Shown here in pieces: positions 25,123 to 32,743 of a stretch of DNA of 55,565 bases; the first letter of the stretch is position 1, and every line of letters begins with the position of its first letter. The DNA is from an uncultured Spirochaetales bacterium. Lineage in GTDB: Bacteria > Spirochaetota > Spirochaetia > Sphaerochaetales > Sphaerochaetaceae. The notes beneath the pieces were generated by a model that was not told the origin of the DNA, made no database searches, and saw nothing but the letters and a program-made list of their open reading frames with translations. The stretch covers positions 1 to 55,565 of the forward strand of contig CASFDW010000010.1 of the NCBI GenBank assembly GCA_949293595.1, given 5' to 3'. The position numbers and the translations under genes are program-made.

Positions 25123-26368
25123 TCTCAAGCTCCTTTTTCAATCCGTCGTACAGGCTGAAGAATGTCGGGAATGTGACATCAGCCTTGGACACGTCGTCTA
25201 TCGATATCCCGCCGTCGACGCGGTAGGAGAGGATCGCCATGGCCATGATGATCCTGTGGTCGTCGTAACCCTTCACCTCAGCATGGTGCAGTCTTGAGGG
25301 CCTTATCACGAGCCCGTCCTCCAGTTCCACCACATCCGCCCCCAGAAGCTCCAGGTCCTCCCTCATGCATCTGATCCTGTCCGTTTCCTTGATCCTCGCC
25401 TGTGCGACGTTGCTCAGGACAACCTCCTCCGATGCCTGGGTTGCAACTGCGGAGAGTATCGGAAGCGCGTCCGGGATGTCGTTTATGTCGAACGAGCCTC
25501 CCTTGAGCCTCCCAGGTCCTTCGACAGAGACACCTCCCTCGATCCAGTCGACCGTGCAGCCCATCTTCCCCAACACCTCGAGCACCCTCTTGTCTCCCTG
25601 GCTGTCGTTCCTGTCCAGCCCCATGATGTCTATCCTCCTGCCGGATATGGCGGCGAGCCCGAAGAAGAACGAAGCGGAGGAAAAATCGCCGGAGATGGTT
25701 GTGTCGACGGGCTTGAAGCTTTGGCCTCCCCGCACGACCGCTTCCCGGTAGTCGTCCGAGATGCTGTAGCGGATGTCCTGTCCGTCGAGCCATCCGAGGG
25801 TCATCCCGACATATGGCTTTTCGAAAAGGATCGGGCATTTTATCATGGTGTCGCCATCCGCCAGCACGGATGCGAGAAGCAGGGACGAGAGGTATTGGCT
25901 GGTTGGGCAGTCTATGACGACATTGCCTCCCTTGAGCGGCCCCTTGATCGTGAGCGGCAGATATCCGTTGCTGTCCTCCACCTCCGCCCCGATTCTCCGG
26001 TAGGCATCGGCAAGCGGTCCGACCGGGCGGGATCTCAGGGAATCGTCGCCGGTGATGGTGACCCTTGTCCCGAGGCTTGCGGCAAGCCCCATGAGGAGGT
26101 ATGTGCCTGTCCCGCTGTTGCCCAAATCCAGCGTGACGTCGCCGATCCCATTCCCAAGTCCGGTGGCGTCGATCACATGGGCGTGTCTTTTTTCATCGTA
26201 GGCTATAGAGACATTGAGCCTTTCAAGCGCCTCCATCGTGGAAACGGTGTCCGAGGAGACCAGGAGGTTCCTGACCACGCTCACCCCCCTGGAGAAGGCT
26301 GCGATCAGAAGGGCCCGTATGCTGTGGCTCTTTGAGCCGGGTATCCAGATTACAGGTGTTGTGTCCAT
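25115..26368 (-). CDS. aroA: 3-phosphoshikimate 1-carboxyvinyltransferase (EPSP synthase)
   Basis: AroA (417 residues) joins shikimate-3-phosphate and PEP in the sixth step of chorismate synthesis. The N-terminal GSKSHSIRALLIAAFSRG, the LDLGNSGTGTYLLMGLAA loop and DDSLRSRPVGPL are family hallmarks, and the length is standard. The frame begins eight codons earlier, but the ATG at 26368 sits six bases after a TACAAT -10 with TTGCGG at 17 bp, so I take it as a leaderless start. It is isolated from other aromatic genes and leads the aroA-EFR1-malY-like operon. A possible aromatic leader peptide and terminator lie about 180 bases upstream on the same strand. Confidence 0.94.
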   Translation of the reverse strand: MDTTPVIWIPGSKSHSIRALLIAAFSRGVSVVRNLLVSSDTVSTMEALERLNVSIAYDEKRHAHVIDATGLGNGIGDVTLDLGNSGTGTYLLMGLAASLGTRVTITGDDSLRSRPVGPLADAYRRIGAEVEDSNGYLPLTIKGPLKGGNVVIDCPTSQYLSSLLLASVLADGDTMIKCPILFEKPYVGMTLGWLDGQDIRYSISDDYREAVVRGGQSFKPVDTTISGDFSSASFFFGLAAISGRRIDIMGLDRNDSQGDKRVLEVLGKMGCTVDWIEGGVSVEGPGRLKGGSFDINDIPDALPILSAVATQASEEVVLSNVAQARIKETDRIRCMREDLELLGADVVELEDGLVIRPSRLHHAEVKGYDDHRIIMAMAILSYRVDGGISIDDVSKADVTFPTFFSLYDGLKKELENV

Positions 26369-26374
26369 GGCTTG

Positions 26375-26403
26375 ATTGTAGGATTTTATCAAATAATCCG
26401 CAA
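26375..26403 (-). promoter_or_regulatory. aroA proximal promoter, leaderless type
   Basis: On the minus strand: TTGCGG (26403-26398), 17-bp spacer, TACAAT (26380-26375), six bases (CAAGCC), ATG at 26368. No Shine-Dalgarno sequence. Confidence 0.6.
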
Positions 26404-26522
26404 TAACGCTTTCCTTTCATCGTCTGTTGATACGACATGTTTTTGGACGGATTGCCGGGCTGCGGCATTTAGTTTTCAGGAAAGAAAGCAGCGGCGGGGT
26501 GGGGCGGAGCGTCCCCTCCGCA

Positions 26523-26627
26523 TCATTTTGCAAACCATTGGGCGAAAAAAACCGGGTATGGATTTCCTGAGACGGATGGGAAATACCATACCCTGATGCT
26601 TAAAGAAATAGTTCGGAAAAAGGTCAT
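26523..26627 (-). CDS. Candidate aromatic-rich leader peptide upstream of aroA
   Basis: A 34-codon minus-strand ORF starts with ATG at 26627, preceded by AAAGAAAGGGG (the G-run is only one base from the ATG, a poor spacing). It contains Phe-Phe at codons 3-4, Val-Trp-Tyr-Phe at 13-16, Tyr at 24, Phe-Phe at 27-28 and Trp-Phe at 31-32: ten aromatic residues of 34. The Trp-Tyr-Phe codons lie in the 5' arm of the terminator at 26545-26593. The last Phe pair comes from the T-run, so composition partly reflects the terminator. An attenuator for aroA is an inference; a chance ORF over a small RNA is the alternative. Confidence 0.3.
   Translation of the reverse strand: MTFFRTISLSIRVWYFPSVSGNPYPVFFAQWFAK
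26545..26593 (-). terminator. Strong intrinsic terminator upstream of aroA
   Basis: On the minus strand the 3' arm GGAAAT-CCATACCC pairs with the 5' arm GGGTATGG-T-ATTTCC (8 bp plus 6 bp, a single bulged base, 11-base loop), followed by GG and seven T residues (26551-26545). No recognised gene lies immediately upstream on this strand, so it ends either a small RNA or an attenuated leader of aroA. Confidence 0.75.
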
Positions 26628-26670
26628 ACCCCTTTCTTTATTTGGAGGTGCAGTTTCTTTACACAACGTT

Positions 26671-26699
26671 ATTCTCCTGTTTATTGTCCCGATTGTCAA
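26671..26699 (-). promoter_or_regulatory. Possible distal promoter for the aroA leader or a small RNA
   Basis: On the minus strand: TTGACA (26699-26694, consensus), 17-bp spacer, GAGAAT (26676-26671). Transcription would begin near 26664, giving an RNA of about 120 nt ending at the 26545 terminator. The rest of the gap between aroA and the next gene (26700-26840) is AT-rich; I see no other gene in it. Confidence 0.45.
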
Positions 26700-26840
26700 A
26701 TAAAATTGGAAAAAATATACTAGTGAATTTCTATCATTATGAAAATAATTCCTTGTATAGTATTAAATTGAAAATTTTCATCATGAACATGCGTTTTTTT
26801 TGACCGATTGGTGTATCATTTTCCGGAGAAGGGGGGGCCG

Positions 26841-27341
26841 ATGGGGTTCGTTGTCGAGAGGAAGAGGCTGTGTTTCGATGAGGAGGTTGCCGGACTGTAC
26901 CGTCTGGTGCTTTCCTCGCTTGAGAGGAAGGAGTTCCTGGCCCTTGATCCGGAGTACGTTCCCGAGTGCGACGGGTTGCTGTATCTTTGCAGGAACGCCG
27001 CGGACCGGCGGCTGGCCGGAACCTTCACCCTGGCTTTTCCGGGCCCGGGATGCGACAATCTTGGCCGTGACATCGGTTTTGACGGACAGAAGCTTCTTCT
27101 CACCGCCCATATGGACATCGCCGTGGTCCATCCGGAATTCCGTGGCAACGGGATACAGAAGCTTCTTATGACCCTGGCAGGGATTGATGCCGCGGCTCTC
27201 GGATACAGGTATCTCATGTGCACGGTCCATCCGGAGAACACCGCCTCCATGAGGAGCGCGCTTTCCCTCGGTTACGAGGTCGTCGCAATGAAGGAGAAAT
27301 ACGGTGGCTACGAGAGGGCGGTGCTTTTGAAGACCGTGTGA
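26841..27341 (+). CDS. GNAT-family N-acetyltransferase
   Basis: The 166-residue protein has the GNAT acetyl-CoA fold: beta strand 4 HMDIAVVHPEFRGNGIQKLLM contains the R/Q-x-x-G-x-G/A pyrophosphate loop (RGNGIQ), followed by ALGYRYLMCTVHPENTASMRSALSLGYE, which matches motif B. The substrate is unknown. I start at the ATG at 26841, preceded by GGAGAAGGGGGG; an in-frame GTG at 26808 lies upstream but has no ribosome site. It converges on a second, larger GNAT gene, and the two coding regions overlap by 34 bp at their 3' ends. Confidence 0.82.
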   Translation: MGFVVERKRLCFDEEVAGLYRLVLSSLERKEFLALDPEYVPECDGLLYLCRNAADRRLAGTFTLAFPGPGCDNLGRDIGFDGQKLLLTAHMDIAVVHPEFRGNGIQKLLMTLAGIDAAALGYRYLMCTVHPENTASMRSALSLGYEVVAMKEKYGGYERAVLLKTV

Positions 27342-28096
27342 GGACGGCGCTCCATATGCATCTCGAACTGCGACGCGTATTGCTTGAAGCCGGACCTCTC
27401 GAGGTATGATATCAATTCCGTATCCTTCTCGTCCAGGTTCCCGAACGCGATGTCCATGTCCGGGGCTGCTGCGAGGATATCTTCGGGATTCCCTCCTATC
27501 TGCGCGACGGAGCCCGACGGGGTCATCACAAGGTATCCGTTATTGGACCTCAGCAGATTGAAACCCCCGTCCCTGAGAAGGGCGGATAGCGTGTTCTCGA
27601 ACGAAGGCCTGAACCTGGGCTCGAGGTTCTTTGCGTTCTCTTTTGAGAGCGGGGCCGTGGTGCAGGTGCCGTTTCCATGGGTCGGGCCCTTGAGCAGCAC
27701 GTAGCTTCTTTCTATCCCGAATCCCAGCGATGAGTATATGTGTATGGCCCTTTCGTTCTGCTTCAGCACCTCGACCTGTAACGAGTAGTCCTCCGGAATC
27801 TCCTCGAACGCACGGTGGAACATCTCCCTGAGCATGCCGTTGCCCCTTTTCACAGGGTCTATCCCGGCAATAAGGAAGTTGCAAATTCCGTTGTCGAACG
27901 AGCTGACGAGCATCCCGTAAAGCCTGTCTTCCTCGAAAAGCCCGTAGGAGAGTTCCGGATCCACACCCGCGCGCCGGAACCGGTTTTCAAGATACTTGTC
28001 CGTGACATGTATGGGGATCGGATAATCGGCAAACGCCCTGTTCATCAGTTCTGCCAAGCTTTCTGTCCTAATGCCCGATAGATTGCGTATTTCCAT
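27308..28096 (-). CDS. GNAT-family N-acetyltransferase with a C-terminal extension
   Basis: The 262-residue protein carries a GNAT domain in its first half (AGIDPVKRGNGMLREMFHRA with the RGNG loop, then VEVLKQNERAIHIYSSLGF as motif B). A C-terminal region of about 100 residues (after GPTHGNG) looks like a degenerate second GNAT-like half (FNLLRSNNGYLVMTPSG). Substrate unknown. The frame is open 100 codons upstream, but TATCAT lies six bases before the ATG at 28096 with TTGCAT at 17 bp, so I use this start. Its promoter -35 overlaps the T-run of the oppA terminator. Confidence 0.78.
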   Translation of the reverse strand: MEIRNLSGIRTESLAELMNRAFADYPIPIHVTDKYLENRFRRAGVDPELSYGLFEEDRLYGMLVSSFDNGICNFLIAGIDPVKRGNGMLREMFHRAFEEIPEDYSLQVEVLKQNERAIHIYSSLGFGIERSYVLLKGPTHGNGTCTTAPLSKENAKNLEPRFRPSFENTLSALLRDGGFNLLRSNNGYLVMTPSGSVAQIGGNPEDILAAAPDMDIAFGNLDEKDTELISYLERSGFKQYASQFEMHMERRPHTVFKSTALS

Positions 28097-28102
28097 AAAA
28101 CG

Positions 28103-28131
28103 ATGATAGCATGCCCGGATGCGTGATGCAA
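28103..28131 (-). promoter_or_regulatory. Promoter of the larger GNAT gene, leaderless type
   Basis: On the minus strand: TTGCAT (28131-28126), 17-bp spacer, TATCAT (28108-28103), six bases, ATG at 28096. The first T residues of the -35 are the last of the preceding terminator's T-run. Confidence 0.6.
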
Positions 28132-28159
28132 AAAAAAGGAGCACCCCGCAGGATGCCCC
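28130..28159 (-). terminator. oppA terminator
   Basis: On the minus strand a GGGGCATCC/GGGGTGCTCC stem (28159-28151 with 28147-28138, two wobble pairs, three-base loop) is followed by eight T residues (28137-28130). It begins 22 bases after the oppA stop. Confidence 0.8.
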
Positions 28160-28181
28160 TTCGATGAATCCATCTGAACGA

Positions 28182-29879
28182 CTACTTGAGGTAGATGTTC
28201 TTCGGCGGATGGTAGTCCATCGTGTTCGTGTGCCAGCCGCCCCACTTGTTGAGGTCGATGAGGTTCTGGCTGACATAGTAGTAGAACGGGATGATCGCCT
28301 GGTCCTCGTTGATGAGGATGTCCTCTGCCGTGAGAAGAACCTCGAACCTTTCGGGACCGGCCTCCATTCTCGCAGCCTCGTTGATGAGCGTGTCATACAC
28401 GTCGTTGCTGTACTTGCCTCCGTTCATTCCCGCACCTGTGACGAACATGTCGAGGAATGTGTTCGGATCCTGGTAGTCGCCTACCCAGCCTGCACGTGCG
28501 ATGTCGAAGTTGCCTGCGTTCCTGTTTGCAAGGTATGTCGCCCATTCCTGGTTCTCAAGCACGATGTTGATGTTGAGGTTCTGCTTGAGCTGCTGCTGCA
28601 CGTATTCCGCAATGGCCTTGTGCGCGTCGTCCGTGTTGTAGAGCAGGTTGAGGGTCGGGAAACCGACACCGTTCGGATATCCGGCCTCTGCAAGAAGCTG
28701 CTGGGCATATTCGGGATCGTACTTGGCGTCTCCGAGTCCGTCGTAGCCGTCCATGAAGGGAACGATGCCCCAGCATGCGATCTGTCCGGCCTTGGTGATC
28801 GTGTCGACGAGCGTCTGCCTGTCGATGGCGTAGCTGATGGCCTTCCTGACTCTGGCGTCGTCAAGCGGTGCCTTTGTCGTGTTGATGGTGTAGTAGTATG
28901 TCGAGAGCTGAGGAGCCGACTGATAGTCCTCCCTCATCATGACGGAATCGATGACGTCGTTGGGAACGCCTGTCACCCAGTCGACCTGACCGGAGAGGTA
29001 CATGTTGTAGTTCGTGGTCATGTCGTCGGAAGCGTAGTATACGACTTCGTCAAGCTGGACGTTGTCCTTGTCCCAGTATGTATCGCTCTTCACGCATACG
29101 ATCTTGTCCTGCGGTGTCCATTCCTTGAGCACGAACGGTCCGTTTCCTACGAAGTTCTCGGGAAGGATCCAGTCCTTGCCATACTTTTCGATGGCATGCT
29201 GTGGAACGATTGCGAAGGAGTAGTGGTTAAGGGCTCCGATGACGTACGGGAGCGGTCCGATGAGCGTCATCTGGAAGGTATGGTCGTCGAGGGCCGCGAT
29301 CTGCACAGCCTCGGGACCTGCCGTTCCGGCATTGTATTCCGCAGCGCCTGCGATGAACATGACGGGGAACCATGCGTACGGGCTGGCTGTCTCAGGAGCA
29401 AGCTCCCTGAGCCATGAGTACACGACATCCTGTGCCGTAACGGGAACTCCGTCGGACCACATCGCATCCTCCCTGAGGTGGAATGTGTATGTGAGGCCGT
29501 CTTCCGAGATGTCCCAGGACTCCGCGACTCCGGGGATTCCGCCTGCAGTGACGGGGTCGACGACTACGAGGCCTTCAAAGAGGGCTTCGAAGATCCTGTG
29601 CTCGGGAACGCCCTGGATCTGGCTCGGATCGAGAGATTCGGGCTCAGCCGAGTTGGCGATGCGGAATACTACCTTTCCGCTGTCGGTGCTTGTTGTCGCC
29701 GCTGCCGGGGCCGCTGCCGTTTCTGTCTTGGTAGCCGTCGCGGTTGTGCTTGTTGTAGTGGTTGTAGTAGTGGTTGTGGTTGTTGCTGCAGGTGCCGAAG
29801 TGGAACTTGACTTGGAGCAACCAACGAATACAGTCAATGCACAAAGAATAGCAAGTAAAGCAATCAAAGTTTTCTTCAT
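28182..29879 (-). CDS. oppA: Oligopeptide-binding lipoprotein OppA
   Basis: OppA (565 residues) is the solute-binding protein that captures peptides in the periplasm for the OppBCDF importer. It has a lipoprotein signal (LIALLAILCALTVFVGC, Cys21), then a low-complexity linker with about a dozen consecutive Thr and further Ala/Thr stretches (to about residue 65), then an SBP_bac_5 domain (EPESLDPSQIQGVPEHRIFEALFEGL; YTFHLREDAMWSDGVPVTAQDVVYSW). An AGGAG site lies 8-9 bases before the ATG. It is not contiguous with oppBCDF: two unrelated genes lie between, and it has its own terminator, so expression is probably separate and higher. Confidence 0.94.
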   Translation of the reverse strand: MKKTLIALLAILCALTVFVGCSKSSSTSAPAATTTTTTTTTTTSTTATATKTETAAAPAAATTSTDSGKVVFRIANSAEPESLDPSQIQGVPEHRIFEALFEGLVVVDPVTAGGIPGVAESWDISEDGLTYTFHLREDAMWSDGVPVTAQDVVYSWLRELAPETASPYAWFPVMFIAGAAEYNAGTAGPEAVQIAALDDHTFQMTLIGPLPYVIGALNHYSFAIVPQHAIEKYGKDWILPENFVGNGPFVLKEWTPQDKIVCVKSDTYWDKDNVQLDEVVYYASDDMTTNYNMYLSGQVDWVTGVPNDVIDSVMMREDYQSAPQLSTYYYTINTTKAPLDDARVRKAISYAIDRQTLVDTITKAGQIACWGIVPFMDGYDGLGDAKYDPEYAQQLLAEAGYPNGVGFPTLNLLYNTDDAHKAIAEYVQQQLKQNLNINIVLENQEWATYLANRNAGNFDIARAGWVGDYQDPNTFLDMFVTGAGMNGGKYSNDVYDTLINEAARMEAGPERFEVLLTAEDILINEDQAIIPFYYYVSQNLIDLNKWGGWHTNTMDYHPPKNIYLK

Positions 29880-30026
29880 TGATTTCTCTCCTTTTGACTT
29901 AAGATATACGTGTAAGGATACCTTAGTTTTTAACGATTAGCAATAGTTTTACTTTTGTAAATGCAATAAAATGGTATACAAGGTGCATAAAAATACACCA
30001 ATGGTACAATGTTCCGAAAAAGCCTC

Positions 30027-31076
30027 TCACGTGGTTTTGCCGGCTGCTATCCGCTTTGACATCGCCGCATGCTTTTCCTTGGCAGGTATCCGTATGCCCG
30101 CGGATGCGTTTTTTCCATCGTTGTAGCTGGATGCATCCCTGACTGTGGTGTGGAAGCTCCTTGTGTGCAGCCTCGTGTCCATGAGGCGTCTGTATGCGTT
30201 CCTGTTGCCGTTTATTGACAGGACCAGCGCCTTGTCCAGACCGTCGGCGGTGTTGCCGCGCACTCTTGAAAGCAGTCCTTCCGCAAGTCCGTCGTAGAAC
30301 GACCTTTTGTCGAAGCCCCGTGTCCTTCCGCCTTCCACGGCGGCGCGCTCCTCCATCTCCGCGGCAAGATGCTCCCAGAGGTACATGGCAAATTCAATCT
30401 GGTCGATGTTCCCGTAAAAAACAGCCTCGTTGACATCGTTCCGTTTCTTTTCGATCACGTTCATCGCTCCCGAGAGCATCTGAACGACCTGCATAAGGAT
30501 CTTTTCATGGTAGAAGAAACGGTTCTTGCGCAACACCGCAACGGCATAAAGCCTGTCCTGTCCGTCTTCCGATGTGATGTTGTACTCGAGCATCATTGCC
30601 TGGGCCTTTTTCAATGCCGCAGCGGATTCGGCCTCGAACGGACTCGAGGAAAGTGCCATCAGTTTTTCGATCCTCCGCAGCGCCGACCGTCTTTTTTCAC
30701 CGTTCCGCACCACCTTGGCTTTCTCGAAGCCTTCCGGAACCCCGAGGATCCTGCAACATTCATGGAACGCACTGCCATGGTCGAGCAGTCCGTTCTCGTT
30801 CCAGTTCTTGAAATGTGCGAGCTCGTGGAGGAACACCGACCCCATGTCGTCTTCCCGTCCTTTTGAGGCTAGTCCGGCCTCGAGGACGATCAGGTTCTGC
30901 ATGCTGTCGTAATAGCCGAGCTTTGACGAGGAGGAGAGGTCCGCGAAGATGATCCTCGGGTTCTCCCCTTGTCCCAGAAACATCTTTTTCTCCCTCATCA
31001 GCGCCTGTAGGCATGAAATGGCTTTGATGGTCTCCGATGATATCAACCTTATTTCCACAAGCTGATGATAGCCCAT
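30027..31076 (-). CDS. SprT-like/DUF2786 protein
   Basis: The 349-residue protein combines a putative zinc metallopeptidase site (FLHELAHFKNW with HELAH near residue 86, then a His in LDHGSAFHECCRILG) with a DUF2786 module (LRRIEKLMALSSSPFEAESAAALKKAQAMMLEYNI) and a further helical C-terminal region. Proteins of this type are found in phages and bacteria with no assigned role; SprT-like domains often act on DNA-bound proteins, but nothing here proves that. An in-frame TTG lies two codons upstream of the ATG used. The divergent gene starts only 43 bases away, and I see no good promoter for this one. Confidence 0.7.
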   Translation of the reverse strand: MGYHQLVEIRLISSETIKAISCLQALMREKKMFLGQGENPRIIFADLSSSSKLGYYDSMQNLIVLEAGLASKGREDDMGSVFLHELAHFKNWNENGLLDHGSAFHECCRILGVPEGFEKAKVVRNGEKRRSALRRIEKLMALSSSPFEAESAAALKKAQAMMLEYNITSEDGQDRLYAVAVLRKNRFFYHEKILMQVVQMLSGAMNVIEKKRNDVNEAVFYGNIDQIEFAMYLWEHLAAEMEERAAVEGGRTRGFDKRSFYDGLAEGLLSRVRGNTADGLDKALVLSINGNRNAYRRLMDTRLHTRSFHTTVRDASSYNDGKNASAGIRIPAKEKHAAMSKRIAAGKTT

Positions 31077-31084
31077 TTGCAATG

Positions 31085-31113
31085 TTGAAAAAAGGGTTGA
31101 AAGCGGACATAAT
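31085..31113 (+). promoter_or_regulatory. Promoter of the 31120 gene, leaderless type
   Basis: TTGAAA (31085-31090), 17-bp spacer, CATAAT (31108-31113), six bases, ATG at 31120. It occupies most of the 43-base gap to the divergent SprT-like gene. Confidence 0.6.
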
Positions 31114-31119
31114 CAGCAT

Positions 31120-31656
31120 ATGTTCACATACGATCTGCGTGTATTGAAAAGCGGAAGGGCCGTTTATGGCCCGACCCCGGCGTTCAGGATTCTGTGCCTT
31201 TTCTTCGCCGTCGTCCTTTCCTCCGGCATCGTCATGGTGCTTTCCGAGGAGCCTGCCGACCCGTTTCTGCTGGTTCCGGCCGCACTCGCCCTCGTACTGT
31301 ATTTCTCCGCGTTCCTCCGCGATGAATGCGTGTTCGACAACAATACCTCCACGATCACGTACAAGTCGGGCTGGGGACCCTTCTTCCGGACCAGGAGCGT
31401 GGCATACGGGGAAGTCTCGGAGATAAGGATAGACCATTTCCTGAAGGGCATACCGGACGGCTCGGCCCTTGCCTCAAAGCCCAGCTGGAGGCACCCCAGG
31501 CAGGTCGTGTTCTATCTGAGGCTGAAGGGGGAGGACAGAAGGATGGATCTTGAGATAGCCGCCGAAAGAAAGGGCGGTGTCAAGGCGGAGCGGAACGCCT
31601 CTCTTCTTGCCGGCTTCACCGGCCTGCCCATGAAGTCGGACAGGTTCGGGGATTGA
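31120..31656 (+). CDS. Small membrane protein with a PH-like domain (function unknown)
   Basis: The 178-residue protein has two hydrophobic helices close together (about residues 23-41 and 49-66) and a soluble part resembling bacterial PH-like domains: DECVFDNNTSTITYKSG, then VAYGEVSEIRIDH and RQVVFYLRLKGEDRRMDLEI. I do not recognise a specific family and assign no function. The ATG is six bases from a CATAAT -10. Downstream is a 13-bp bidirectional terminator shared with oppF. It sits between oppA and oppBCDF with no evident link to peptide transport. Confidence 0.65.
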   Translation: MFTYDLRVLKSGRAVYGPTPAFRILCLFFAVVLSSGIVMVLSEEPADPFLLVPAALALVLYFSAFLRDECVFDNNTSTITYKSGWGPFFRTRSVAYGEVSEIRIDHFLKGIPDGSALASKPSWRHPRQVVFYLRLKGEDRRMDLEIAAERKGGVKAERNASLLAGFTGLPMKSDRFGD

Positions 31657-31668
31657 ACCGGTGCATTG

Positions 31669-31699
31669 AAAAACCCTTCCCGCCGTGGGAAGGGTTTTT
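31669..31699. terminator. Bidirectional terminator between the 31120 gene and oppF
   Basis: AAAAACCCTTCCC (31669-31681), loop GCCGT, GGGAAGGGTTTTT (31687-31699): a perfect 13-bp inverted repeat with A/T ends, able to terminate both converging genes. Confidence 0.9.
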
Positions 31700-31702
31700 G
31701 TT

Positions 31703-32743
31703 TCAGCTGTTTTCCGCCTTTTCCTTTGATCTGTCCGTGCTGTCGTAAAGCCAGCATGCGACCTCGTGGTCGTCGCCCACCTTGAACATCGGCGGTATGT
31801 GGCAGGAGCAGTAGTCCATCTTGTGCGGGCATCTGTCGTAGAAATAACATCCGTGTCTTTCCTTGTCCGGACTCGGTACATCTCCCTCGAGCACGATCCT
31901 CTGCCTGTTCCTCTCTACCTTCGGGTCGGGGATCGGAGCAGCGGATAGCAGGGCCTCTGTGTAGGGATGCTTCGGGTTCGCGTACAGCTCCTCGCTCTGG
32001 CTGATCTCCATGATCTTTCCCAGATACATCACGACGACCCTGTGCGAGATGTGCTGGATGACGCCGAGGTCGTGCGCGATGAAGATGAACGTGATGTCCA
32101 TCTCCTTCTGCAGGTCGGATATGAGGTTGAGGATCTGGGCCTGTATCGACACGTCGAGCGCGCTGACAGGTTCATCGGCGAGGATGATCTCCGGATTGAG
32201 CGCCAGTGCCCTGGCGATCCCGATCCTCTGTCTCTGCCCGCCCGAGAACTCGTGGGGGTATCTGTTCTTGAACAGCTTGTTGAGCCCGACCTTCTCCATG
32301 AGCTCCTCGACCCTGTCCTCGATCTCGTCGTCAGTCCATTTGTGGTCCAGCAGGCCCCTCCGGTTATAGATGTTCAGAGGCTCGGCGATGATCGTGCGGA
32401 CCGTCATCCTCGGATCAAGGGATGCATACGGATCCTGGAAAATCATCTGTATGTTGCGCCTTTCCTTCAGAAGCGTGTTCTTGTCGGCCTTGCAGAGGTC
32501 GACTCCATGGAACAGGACCTCGCCGGATGTCGGCTTGTAAAGCTGTGCGATCGAGCGCACGGTGGTGCTCTTCCCGCAACCCGATTCACCGACTATTCCC
32601 AGTGTCTCGCCCTTGCGTACCTTGAAAGATATCCCGTCGACTGCCCTTATGGCGCCTATCTGCTTCTTGAATATCCCGCCGTTGTCGATCGGGAAATGCT
32701 GCTTCAGATCCTTTACTTCAAGGATGATCTCATGTTCTGCCAT
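31703..32743 (-). CDS. oppF: Oligopeptide ABC transporter ATP-binding protein OppF
   Basis: OppF (346 residues) is one of the two ATPases of the peptide importer. Walker A is GESGCGKST, the signature [15 protein letters not shown], Walker [14 protein letters not shown], and the C-terminal oligopeptide-type extension contains a cysteine cluster ([19 protein letters not shown]) like the 4Fe-4S-binding site of OppD/OppF-type ATPases. [11 protein letters not shown] at the start is the OppF hallmark. The ATG at 32743 has AAGGAGG upstream and overlaps the end of oppD by 14 bp. It is the last gene of oppBCDF. Confidence 0.93.
   Translation of the reverse strand: MAEHEIILEVKDLKQHFPIDNGGIFKKQIGAIRAVDGISFKVRKGETLGIVGESGCGKSTTVRSIAQLYKPTSGEVLFHGVDLCKADKNTLLKERRNIQMIFQDPYASLDPRMTVRTIIAEPLNIYNRRGLLDHKWTDDEIEDRVEELMEKVGLNKLFKNRYPHEFSGGQRQRIGIARALALNPEIILADEPVSALDVSIQAQILNLISDLQKEMDITFIFIAHDLGVIQHISHRVVVMYLGKIMEISQSEELYANPKHPYTEALLSAAPIPDPKVERNRQRIVLEGDVPSPDKERHGCYFYDRCPHKMDYCSCHIPPMFKVGDDHEVACWLYDSTDRSKEKAENS

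Noticed and set aside
26470..26525. GC-rich inverted repeat GCGGA...TCCGC upstream of aroA as a second terminator
   Set aside because: Stem of only five pairs with no T-run on either strand.
26808..26840. GTG start for the smaller GNAT gene at 26808
   Set aside because: It overlaps a TATCAT element and has no ribosome site, whereas the ATG at 26841 has GGAGAAGGGGGG just upstream and begins the domain.
28119..29417. A 432-codon open frame on the plus strand across oppA
   Set aside because: It is the antisense shadow of oppA; codon pattern and a Val/Asp/Arg-rich composition without motifs mark it as a mirror frame of a GC-rich gene.
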